Shown: positions 1-5,093 of the stretch, one piece after another
Numbering within the stretch: the first letter of the stretch is position 1
Layout: every line of letters starts with the position of its first letter
Program-made: the position numbers and the translations under genes
The notes under the pieces: model-generated
Seen by the model: only the letters and a program-made list of their open reading frames with translations
What the model was told of the DNA's origin: nothing
The model's database searches: none
Assembly: GCA_002449585.1 (NCBI GenBank)
Contig: DJXD01000081.1
Coordinates: forward strand, 1 to 6,104
Source of the DNA: Ruminococcus sp. UBA7013
Lineage (GTDB): Bacteria; Bacillota; Clostridia; Oscillospirales; Ruminococcaceae
Direction: 5' to 3'
DNA: 6,104 nucleotides

Positions 1-48
1 TTTAGGCGGGGGAGGACGTCACATTTGTTAAAGTGAGATGATTATAAA

Positions 49-297
49 ATGATGATTTTTATTAGATTTATTTCTATGGAAAATGGTTTTGTAACTTATG
101 AATATGGAAGAGATAAAGAAAAAATGATAGGAACTGTAACGATTGAAATGGAAAATACAGAAAATGTAACATTTACTTTTTATCAAAATTCTGAAATAAA
201 GAGTTTTTGTGCATTTACAGGCCATACTATTGGAACAATTTACAAATTCATTCGTGAAAATAATTTTCCCAAAGAGTATCTTTACGCTTCTGGATGA
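49..297 (+). CDS. Unrecognised small protein, 82 residues
   Basis: I do not recognise this protein. It is short, with alternating polar and hydrophobic stretches (VTYEYG, MIGTVTIEME, NVTFTFY) that suggest a small beta-rich fold followed by a helix near KFIRENNF. There is no signal peptide, membrane span or cysteine motif. Two start codons lie side by side (ATG at 49 and 52), with a further ATG at 76. An in-frame TGA at 34-36 rules out an earlier start. The ribosome binding site is weak (GTGAG at 33-37); the better GGGGGAGG at 8-14 is too far upstream. It lies on the same strand and 67 bp ahead of the HNH gene, with a terminator-like hairpin between them, so it may be the last gene of an upstream phage-type operon. 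Its base composition is much more AT-rich than that of the HNH gene. Confidence 0.55.
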   Translation: MMIFIRFISMENGFVTYEYGRDKEKMIGTVTIEMENTENVTFTFYQNSEIKSFCAFTGHTIGTIYKFIRENNFPKEYLYASG

Positions 298-335
298 TTT
301 CTTCGATTATGTCTATGAAAAACATGAATAACAGG

Positions 336-363
336 AAGCATCTCAGGAATGAGGTGCTTTTTT
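336..363 (+). terminator. Terminator-like hairpin overlapping the HNH ribosome binding site
   Basis: AAGCATCTC (336-344) pairs with GAGGTGCTT (351-359) around a 6-base loop, with one G-U pair. The 3' arm runs into six Ts (358-363), so it has the form of an intrinsic terminator for the 82-residue gene. The 3' arm also holds GAGGTG, the only ribosome binding site for the HNH start at 365. The hairpin could thus end upstream transcripts and hide the HNH start in any that read through. Confidence 0.65.
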
Positions 364-364
364 G

Positions 365-706
365 ATGACAAAACCTAACCTCCGCCCTGACCACAACGGC
401 ACGCAGAGGGCGCAGTTTGACAGCAATAAGAAAAAAATCTATGCTACTCAGAAAGTTTGCGGCATCTGTGGAAAGCCTGTTGATTTCAGACTCAAGTTTC
501 CGCATCCGTTAAGCCCCTGTATTGACCACATTATCCCGGTATCTAAGGGCGGACACCCGTCCGAACTCCGGAACTTACAGCTTGCTCACATGACATGCAA
601 CAGACAGAAATCTGATAAACTCGTCCAGAAACAGGATTTCAGCACCGGAACGGAGCTGATTTCAAACAGGGTTCTGCCCTTGACATTCGACTGGAAAAAT
701 CTATAA
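365..706 (+). CDS. HNH endonuclease, phage packaging type
   Basis: This is a 113-residue HNH nuclease, a single-domain DNA-cutting protein that uses a metal ion. A zinc-binding pair is visible at CGIC (C32, C35) and its partner at HMTC (H75, C78). The catalytic core is DHIIP (D54, H55) with GGH at 62-64, N70 in RNLQLAH, and CNRQKSD at 78-84. The length and the ending LPLTFDW match small HNH proteins that phages carry just before the terminase genes, where they are known to help genome packaging. That role here is inferred from the family, not from visible terminase genes. ATG 365 is preferred over TTG 362 because GAGGTG (351-356) is 8 bases away. A good ribosome binding site for another gene follows its stop, as expected in a packaging operon, but that gene is cut off. 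Confidence 0.88.
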   Translation: MTKPNLRPDHNGTQRAQFDSNKKKIYATQKVCGICGKPVDFRLKFPHPLSPCIDHIIPVSKGGHPSELRNLQLAHMTCNRQKSDKLVQKQDFSTGTELISNRVLPLTFDWKNL

Positions 707-1400
707 TTCTCTGAAAGGAGCTGACTGCATGGCTGAAACACGGCACACCCCTTGCACTTGTCAGACCTAAATCATTCAGGTGCTTTGCAATTTTATGTGA
801 GCCATATCCCTGATTGATGTACATATCAAAGATTCCTCTGATAATTTTTGCTTCTTCCTGATTGACCTGTAAATGAAAGTAATTGCCATTTGTTTTGATA
901 TAGCCAAAACATTGATTGGGTACTCTGCCTTTTTCAGCGTTCACTTTCTTGCCAAACTTGACACGTTTTGACATATTCGCTGATTCCTCCTGTGCCATTG
1001 CTGCAAGTACCGTCAAGGTAAATTCGTTACATTCTTGTGTTTCCATATTCGCTGTGATAAACCTAACATTGATATTCAATGCTTTCAGTCTGCGGATACT
1101 TTGCAAAAAATCAACTGTATTTCTTGCAAGTCTTGATACGTCTTTCACCAGAACACACTGAAATAAGCCCTTTTCGCTGTCTTTCATCATGCTGTTAAAC
1201 TCTTTTCTGTTCTTCCGGCTTATACCTGTAATGCCCTCATCCGCATAAATGCGGATAAGGTTCAAATTCTGCTGTTCAGTGTATTTCTTAAAGAATTCCT
1301 GCTGTGCAATAAATGAATTTATCTGGTCTTCTTTATCGGTAGACACACGACAATATTCTACTACATTATTTCCCATTTTTCTACTCTTTTCCATTTCCAT
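639..1400 (-). CDS. Large serine recombinase, C-terminally truncated
   Basis: Serine recombinases cut and rejoin DNA through a 5'-phosphoserine link and drive integration or excision of mobile elements. The N-terminal catalytic domain looks complete: YCRVSTD carries the nucleophile S20 and R18, KDVSRLARN (86-94) holds the conserved arginines R90 and R93, and AQEES (136-140) begins the long helix. The start of the Recombinase domain follows (about 160-218), including EEAKIIRGIFDMY and HKIAKHLNDLGLTSARG. After about residue 220 the frame runs antisense through the end of the HNH gene, adding some 33 unrelated residues before a chance stop at 639. Full-size members are usually about 450-550 residues, so most of the DNA-binding half is missing and integrase activity is unlikely. 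Its first ATG overlaps the stop of the upstream 68-residue gene (TAATG). ATG at 1376 is a possible alternative start. Confidence 0.85.
   Translation of the reverse strand: MEMEKSRKMGNNVVEYCRVSTDKEDQINSFIAQQEFFKKYTEQQNLNLIRIYADEGITGISRKNRKEFNSMMKDSEKGLFQCVLVKDVSRLARNTVDFLQSIRRLKALNINVRFITANMETQECNEFTLTVLAAMAQEESANMSKRVKFGKKVNAEKGRVPNQCFGYIKTNGNYFHLQVNQEEAKIIRGIFDMYINQGYGSHKIAKHLNDLGLTSARGVPCFSHAVSSFQRIIDFSSRMSRAEPCLKSAPFRC
729..770 (+). pseudogene. Start of a phage-type gene, cut off by the junction
   Basis: GAAAGGAG (713-720) sits 8 bases ahead of ATG 729, an excellent translation start placed just after the HNH gene. The frame ends after 13 codons. Only roughly the first four codons (MAET) can be original, because from about 740 onward the DNA is the minus-strand coding sequence of the recombinase. 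In packaging operons the gene after HNH is often the small terminase subunit, but too little remains to name it. Confidence 0.5.
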
Positions 1401-1606
1401 TATACTGCTAATTCACAATTTTTTTGTGAAGAATTTGTGAAAATTCCATCTACTCCACAATTCCCATTCTGACACTCTAATTTTCTCATCTCAGCTTGTA
1501 CCTGCCTTTCTGCTACTGTCAGTAACTTCTGATTCAGCTTTTTTCTGAATTTCTGCATTGATTCCCTCGAATCTGCTGAATTGACAAATATGTATGTGCG
1601 TTCCAT
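1400..1606 (-). CDS. Small protein coupled to the recombinase, 68 residues
   Basis: I do not recognise a named family. The protein begins MERTYIFVNSADSRESM, continues with a basic, probably helical stretch (FRKKLNQKLLTVAERQVQAEMRKLE in sense, residues about 20-44), and ends with CQNGNC and a polar tail. The two cysteines four residues apart (CxxxxC) might bind a metal or form a disulfide, which is speculation. GGAAGGAG (1611-1618 on the opposite strand) gives it a very strong ribosome binding site. Its TAA shares a base with the recombinase ATG, so translation of the two is probably coupled. Short ORFs placed just before serine recombinases in Clostridia elements are common and mostly uncharacterised. 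A role as a recombinase accessory or directionality factor is possible but only inferred from position. Confidence 0.65.
   Translation of the reverse strand: MERTYIFVNSADSRESMQKFRKKLNQKLLTVAERQVQAEMRKLECQNGNCGVDGIFTNSSQKNCELAV
1412..1430. repeat. Perfect inverted repeat before the recombinase start
   Basis: TTCACAA (1412-1418) and TTGTGAA (1424-1430) are perfect inverted copies around five Ts. The hairpin would form in the mRNA inside the end of the 68-residue gene and 11 bases before the recombinase ATG, where a ribosome binding site would be expected but is not seen. It may help coupled translation; a third TTGTGAA lies at 1434-1440. Confidence 0.4.
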
Positions 1607-1627
1607 TTTGCTCCTTCCTTTCTTTGC

Positions 1628-1679
1628 GCTGAAAAATTCACGATATTTCTATTTTTCATATTATGAATTCAATTTCAGC
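1628..1679. promoter_or_regulatory. Imperfect inverted repeat upstream of the recombinase operon
   Basis: GCTGAAAAATTCA (1628-1640) pairs with TGAATTCAATTTCAGC (1664-1679), all 13 bases matching if three bases in the longer arm bulge out. It lies 22-73 bases ahead of the strong start at 1606. An operator for an HTH protein, or an mRNA leader hairpin, are both possible. I could not place convincing -35 and -10 boxes. Confidence 0.4.
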
Positions 1680-1690
1680 AATATGATATT

Positions 1691-1846
1691 TTATCTTCTG
1701 AAACTCCGCTTCAATTTTTCTATCACTGTCTTGATACTTTGAACTTTGTGAGGCTTCTTGCTATTATCTATTACATGGGTATTACCTTCTTTCCTAGGTG
1801 AGAGGGGTAGAGGGGGATTTTTGGTTTTGTTCAGGGGGTTATTCAT
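1691..1846 (-). CDS. Doubtful basic ORF, 51 residues
   Basis: An ATG-started frame of 51 residues lies between the HTH gene ending at 1889 and the 68-residue gene. It is proline-rich and basic at the start (NKTKNPPLPLSPRKEG) and lysine/arginine-rich at the end (QSIKTVIEKLKRSFRR), which looks more protein-like than random AT-rich DNA. Against it, there is no clear ribosome binding site before the ATG, and I recognise no family. It may be a remnant or a small basic DNA-binding protein. Confidence 0.3.
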   Translation of the reverse strand: MNNPLNKTKNPPLPLSPRKEGNTHVIDNSKKPHKVQSIKTVIEKLKRSFRR

Positions 1847-1888
1847 TCTTATGTCGATATTGAGGTATCCTATGGAAATGAAGAATGC

Positions 1889-2218
1889 TCAGGTGGAGTT
1901 TCTTCTGATGTTTGCAATCGTCCTGCGTGAAACACCAGTTAAACGCTCTATCTGGCTGTTATTCAGCCCCTGTTTTATCAATTCCAAAATTCCCCTTTTC
2001 TCTTTTCGTGTCTTATTGCAAAATTTACGATTATCTGAGACTTCTTTCATGATTTGAAATTTTATTTTCACTCCTAAACGTCGTTCTACATTTTCAATCA
2101 AATACTCAATTAACTCTTGTATATCTCTTTCATTATAATACTCAACGTTGAGTCTTCTGTTGAGTAACAATATCAGGGCAAAATGCTTATCTGCTTCTGA
2201 CATTTCCTTAAAACTCAT
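1889..2218 (-). CDS. Putative HTH DNA-binding protein A, 109 residues
   Basis: The C-terminal third (about 76-105, GILELIKQGLNNSQIERLTGVSRRTIANIRR) is a clear helix-turn-helix of the resolvase/Trp-repressor-like kind. The first 55 residues form an acidic, probably helical domain (EADKHFALILLLNRR; LIEYLIENVERRLGVKIKF). ATG 2218 is chosen because AAAGGAAA (2226-2233, opposite strand) is 7 bases away; the frame stays open to a TTG at 2350 but that has no ribosome binding site. The same layout and several matching positions occur in protein B (3579-4034), so the two are probably distant paralogues. The repeat field begins about 145 bp upstream of its start. Possible jobs are regulation of the recombinase operon downstream or binding of the repeats; neither can be proven from the sequence. 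Confidence 0.7.
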   Translation of the reverse strand: MSFKEMSEADKHFALILLLNRRLNVEYYNERDIQELIEYLIENVERRLGVKIKFQIMKEVSDNRKFCNKTRKEKRGILELIKQGLNNSQIERLTGVSRRTIANIRRNST

Positions 2219-2363
2219 GGTATCATTTCCTTTCATTTTGATTTTTTCATCTGATTCCAGCTTCAAAATTGCCTTTTTATGGTATTTAAGTTGACGGTTT
2301 TTTTGGGCATAATCAGGCTTCTGTGTTTTCTTATCGGCTAGGATAAACAACCAATTTTTTACT

Positions 2364-2450
2364 ATATTTCAAGATTTGAATCGGTACGGCTTTCCCAATG
2401 ACAATGTAACAACTCATTCACATGATGTCATCAATTATGGCTATGTTACT
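2364..2450. repeat. Long repeat, copy 1 (split type)
   Basis: This 87-base segment and the one at 2519-2606 are imperfect direct repeats about 155 bp apart. Shared blocks are ATATTTCAAGATTT at the start, a GGTACG core, TGACAATGTAAC in the middle, and TCAATTATGG against TCGATTATGG near the end. The opening TTCAAGATTT and closing ATTATGG also occur in the shorter 64-bp units further right, where they lie about 36 bases closer together. Confidence 0.75.
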
Positions 2451-2518
2451 TGTATTTTTACTTTGCTTTGCTTCATTCATTCAAGCACTAATGATTTTTG
2501 TGTGCTGTTCATTCATCC

Positions 2519-2606
2519 ATATTTCAAGATTTCAATTGGTACGACACTTCATTGACAATGTAACTGCATTATTAACATGAAGCTGTCGATTATGGTCTAT
2601 GATGCT
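2519..2606. repeat. Long repeat, copy 2 (split type)
   Basis: This is the second copy of the repeat at 2364-2450, starting with the same 14 bases ATATTTCAAGATTT. Similarity fades into T-rich sequence after about 2606. No plausible coding frame crosses it on either strand. Confidence 0.75.
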
Positions 2607-2881
2607 CACATTTCTATTTTTATTTATGTTAAGTACAGTTCATTCTTAGAAGCTCTTCATTCTTACCTTTCCTTTCCATTGTATTTCATATTTTATTTAC
2701 GGATATGTAGATGTAGAAGGTGCTTCATTTTTTAGAAAATGTTCCATGATTCACATGAATGGTTGCTTTGAGGGCTATCAGGTTATTCAAGGGCAGGTGA
2801 ACGCATGGTCTACCCCCAATCAAGTAACTGTGTCGCCTGAAAATGGTTACACAGCATGAATTTTTTCCCTCGTATGCAAAA
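2607..2881. other. Non-coding spacer with a GC-richer island
   Basis: No supported gene lies here. The first part is T-rich. At 2739-2767 there is a copy of a motif (ATGTTCCAT, then TCA..TGGTTGCT) seen again at 3076-3103. From 2761 to 2860 the G+C content rises to 48 per cent, against about 33 per cent at 2881-2940. That island holds CTGTGT (2828-2833) pairing with ACACAG (2849-2854), and alternatively GTAAC (2824-2828) pairing with GTTAC (2846-2850), which are mutually exclusive small hairpins. It could be a worn remnant of another sequence or a structured element. Confidence 0.4.
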
Positions 2882-3045
2882 TTTTCACGGTCAAACCTGT
2901 AAAAATTATGGTTGTCCTTGAAAATTCATCGTGTTGCATTCAAAATCTCCCTGCTTATACTTATAAAAACTATGGTTGTCTCCGTAAATTTTCTCTGTTG
3001 CATTCAAGATTTCCACGGTCAAACTTGTAAAAATTATGGTTGCCC
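2882..3045. repeat. Three tandem repeat units with a 64-bp period
   Basis: The core TATGGTTG recurs at exactly 64-base steps, with aligned AAAAA(T/C)TATGG starting at 2901, 2965 and 3029. Units 1 and 3 share CACGGTCAAAC(C/T)TGTAAAAA and are much closer to each other than to unit 2, which has decayed in the first half. Unit 3 starts with TTCAAGATTT, linking it to the long repeats at 2364 and 2519. In unit 1, GGTCAAACC could pair imperfectly with GGTTGTCC to make a weak hairpin. Confidence 0.75.
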
Positions 3046-3075
3046 TAATTGTCATCATGTTATAAAGCACCTGAT

Positions 3076-3480
3076 ATGTTCCATTCTTCCTTTCATGGTT
3101 GCTCAAAAAATACAACGCATAACAGACAACATTCAAGTAGGCGCATTATTTCGAGACAAAATTCTTTCATGTAGTAAGAAAAATTGTAACGTGTGCAGGC
3201 TGTGAATGCCATGTTGTCTTATCATATTTAATCAAGTAGCCTTGTCAATTGGTAAAATTCCAATGAAAAACTGCTTATGTAGCAAGAAAAATGACAATGC
3301 TTGGTGTTTCAAGACCATGTTCCATTAACCTTACATTATGTTGTCTTAAAATGGTTATGTGTCAAACTTGTCAAAACTATGTTCCACTACAAAAATACTG
3401 CATTCTAACTTTTAGAAATGATTACAGGGAAATCTGCTTTGTTGCATCAAGATATAAACGGTCAAACTTGTCAAAACTAT
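3076..3480. repeat. Degenerate repeat field with a 100-bp step
   Basis: The 20-mer GTCAAACTTGTCAAAACTAT is identical at 3361-3380 and 3461-3480, exactly 100 bases apart; it matches the 64-bp units in GTCAAACTTGT. Further left, ATGTAG(T/C)AAGAAAAAT recurs near 3168 and 3276, each followed by CCATGTT. A diverged relative of the core is CTTGTCAATTGG near 3241. Open frames here (for example about 97 codons on the plus strand from 2912) run through repeats in different frames and lack ribosome binding sites, so I treat the region as non-coding. Confidence 0.65.
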
Positions 3481-3525
3481 ACTCAATCAAATTATAATAT
3501 ATATTTTTATTATAAAAAGATTGGC

Positions 3526-3564
3526 AAAAAAAATATGACTTCGACCATTCAGTCAAAGTCATAT
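3526..3564 (-). terminator. Strong intrinsic terminator of the methyltransferase-HTH operon
   Basis: On the minus strand ATATGACTT (3564-3556) pairs perfectly with AAGTCATAT (3541-3533), the inner GAC/GTC can add three more pairs, and eight Ts follow directly (3533-3526). It starts 15 bases after the stop of HTH protein B. The plus strand also has T-rich sequence after the hairpin (3570-3579), so it may work in both directions and insulate the repeat field from the operon. Confidence 0.85.
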
Positions 3565-3578
3565 ATTATATTATTTTT

Positions 3579-4034
3579 TCATTCAATAAATTCTAAAAGC
3601 AATCCTTCTTCAGATGAGTATAAAAGAGCTTTTTTATAACTGTCAAAGCGTTGCCTTTTTTCTGCATAATCTGAATACCCTTTGATTTCTTCAATTTTCG
3701 CCTTGTGTTCTCTACAGATTTTACCAACTGTAGGACGTGAAGTATTTGTGATTCTTGCAATGTCAAAATTCGTAAGTCCGTATGCACGCAGTTTAATAAT
3801 CATTTCTATCACTTCATATGATTTTTTGTTATACTTTTCCGCAGGTTTCTTTAGGACATAAACTCTTTCATCAAAATGAATGTTATATTGACTGCTAATT
3901 TGCCGGACGATATAATTTATCAATTGAAGCATATTTTTGGATGTGGGCTTTATCAGATAAATTTTTTCATGTTGTATGATAGCTTGTATGACTCTTGCTT
4001 TTTGAGAATCATCAAGGTCGTCAAATTCTTCCAT
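3579..4034 (-). CDS. Putative HTH DNA-binding protein B, 151 residues
   Basis: An acidic start (MEEFDDLDDSQ) leads into a helical N-terminal domain, then an HTH at about 74-110 (EVIEMIIKLRAYG, FDIARITNTSRPTVGKICREH), and a charged tail of 40 residues (EKRQRFDSYKKALLY) that protein A lacks. Both proteins share D/E..K...I..I near the start, L(I)xYIxxxI around residue 40, and a single HTH after a basic linker, which argues for common origin. TTGGAG 9 bases ahead decides for ATG 4034 over TTG 4049. It starts 23 bases after the methyltransferase stop and is followed by a terminator, so the two genes form one operon. It does not look like a restriction enzyme and is larger than typical controller (C) proteins; a transcription regulator or a structural DNA-binding protein is most likely. 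Confidence 0.72.
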   Translation of the reverse strand: MEEFDDLDDSQKARVIQAIIQHEKIYLIKPTSKNMLQLINYIVRQISSQYNIHFDERVYVLKKPAEKYNKKSYEVIEMIIKLRAYGLTNFDIARITNTSRPTVGKICREHKAKIEEIKGYSDYAEKRQRFDSYKKALLYSSEEGLLLEFIE

Positions 4035-4057
4035 CAAAATCAGCTCCAATCCGCTGG

Positions 4058-4984
4058 TTAGTATTGTGTCAAATTAAGTGGCAATTCATCATCTCTTGAT
4101 GTGATAATGTCATAAACCGTCCTAGCGTTTTCAAGGTCGTTCAAGAACCGAAACGCAGACATTGCCACATAATCACGTCTCTGCTCAAATGTGATGAATT
4201 TACGGTTCAGATGGTCTGCTATAGAGCCTGTTGTGTTTGACCCTGCAAATATATCAACCACTAAGTCCTGCTCTTCTGTAAGCATCTTGATGAAGAACTC
4301 CGGCAGTTTCTCCGGCATAATAGAGGGCTGTCCCTTGACCTGTATTTTCCTGCAAGCAAGGTGGTACTTCGTCCGGTTATTTGTATTCGGTATCTCCAGC
4401 AGATTGGACGGTAAAGCCCCCTCATAGCGTTTCCATGATGGCTCTTTGTCCCTCCTGTGCTTGCGGAAATACTTCCGCATGGACTTCGAGTATGGCACAA
4501 GTACTTGCGTACAATCCGCCTTGCACCTGTCAGGGTCTTTCGTGAGCCACCAAACGTTATCAATGTTATCTTTGGGGCGTATCTTGTACTTGGCTGTGTA
4601 GGCGGCTGGGAGGGGCATTCTAGAGGGGTTATACCAGTACATGGGACACGCTAAATAAAGCCCATACTCATCCACAAGCTTCAATAACACACGGAACTGA
4701 TAAATGTTGAATGCTGGCATCCCCTTAACCCATGTATTCCCAAAATCAATAACTAAAGAACCAGTCTTTTTAAGCTTTGGCAATATGACCTCTATATACT
4801 GAAGAAACCACTCTACATAATGTTGTTGGCTGGCATTTCCGTACTCCTTCTGAATTATCAATGGATAAGGCGGAGAACTGAAAAGTAGGTCAACACTGTT
4901 GTCTTCTAATATTTCAGGTACTAACTTCAAGGAGTCCCCACAATAAGCGCATCCATTCGCTGTTCTATAGCATAGCACTTTCAT
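4058..4984 (-). CDS. DNA methyltransferase, beta class, probably cytosine-N4
   Basis: This 308-residue enzyme would transfer a methyl group from S-adenosylmethionine to DNA bases. The catalytic motif IV is SPPYP (37-41), close to the N-terminus, and the cofactor-binding motif I, DIFAGSNTTG (244-253), is near the C-terminus; that order defines the beta class. SPPY rather than DPPY points to N4-cytosine, and VWWLTKDP (144-151) resembles the WWL(S/T)K signature of m4C enzymes of that group. Motif I has N where many have G (GSGTTG), a variant I believe occurs in this subfamily. The region between (about 155-220) is the likely target-recognition part; the target site cannot be read from it. ATG 4984 follows GTG 4987; the GGAG ahead is very close, so the start is slightly uncertain. 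It is the first gene of an operon with HTH protein B. No restriction enzyme is visible nearby. Confidence 0.88.
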   Translation of the reverse strand: MKVLCYRTANGCAYCGDSLKLVPEILEDNSVDLLFSSPPYPLIIQKEYGNASQQHYVEWFLQYIEVILPKLKKTGSLVIDFGNTWVKGMPAFNIYQFRVLLKLVDEYGLYLACPMYWYNPSRMPLPAAYTAKYKIRPKDNIDNVWWLTKDPDRCKADCTQVLVPYSKSMRKYFRKHRRDKEPSWKRYEGALPSNLLEIPNTNNRTKYHLACRKIQVKGQPSIMPEKLPEFFIKMLTEEQDLVVDIFAGSNTTGSIADHLNRKFITFEQRRDYVAMSAFRFLNDLENARTVYDIITSRDDELPLNLTQY

Positions 4985-5093
4985 CACTCCATCACTTCAT
5001 TTTTTTACAAATGTTGATTATCCATATTTTAGATTTGAAGTCCTTATTGTTTCTTTAGCACTTTTATTATTTTTGATAGATAATCTCTTCTAA

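Noticed and set aside
1..36. C-terminal end of an upstream protein reading RRGRTSHLLK
   Set aside because: Only 11 codons open to the window edge, which chance can explain; not enough to call a gene.
1398..1430. Programmed frameshift at A7 joining the 68-residue protein to the recombinase
   Set aside because: Both other frames meet a stop before the recombinase ATG, so no fusion can form.
2219..2350. N-terminal extension of HTH protein A from TTG 2350
   Set aside because: No ribosome binding site precedes the TTG, while ATG 2218 has a well-placed one. The basic residues there are suggestive but not decisive.
2364..3480. CRISPR array
   Set aside because: Repeats are degenerate, periods vary (155, 64 and 100 bp), spacers are not uniform, and no cas gene is in the window.
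2912..3639. Plus-strand ORFs reading GQTC(K/Q)NY in several places
   Set aside because: The shared peptide is just the DNA repeat read in translation. The copies fall in different ORFs with no ribosome binding sites.
4191..4654. ORFs inside the methyltransferase gene on both strands
   Set aside because: They are shadows of a well-supported gene and show no family motifs.
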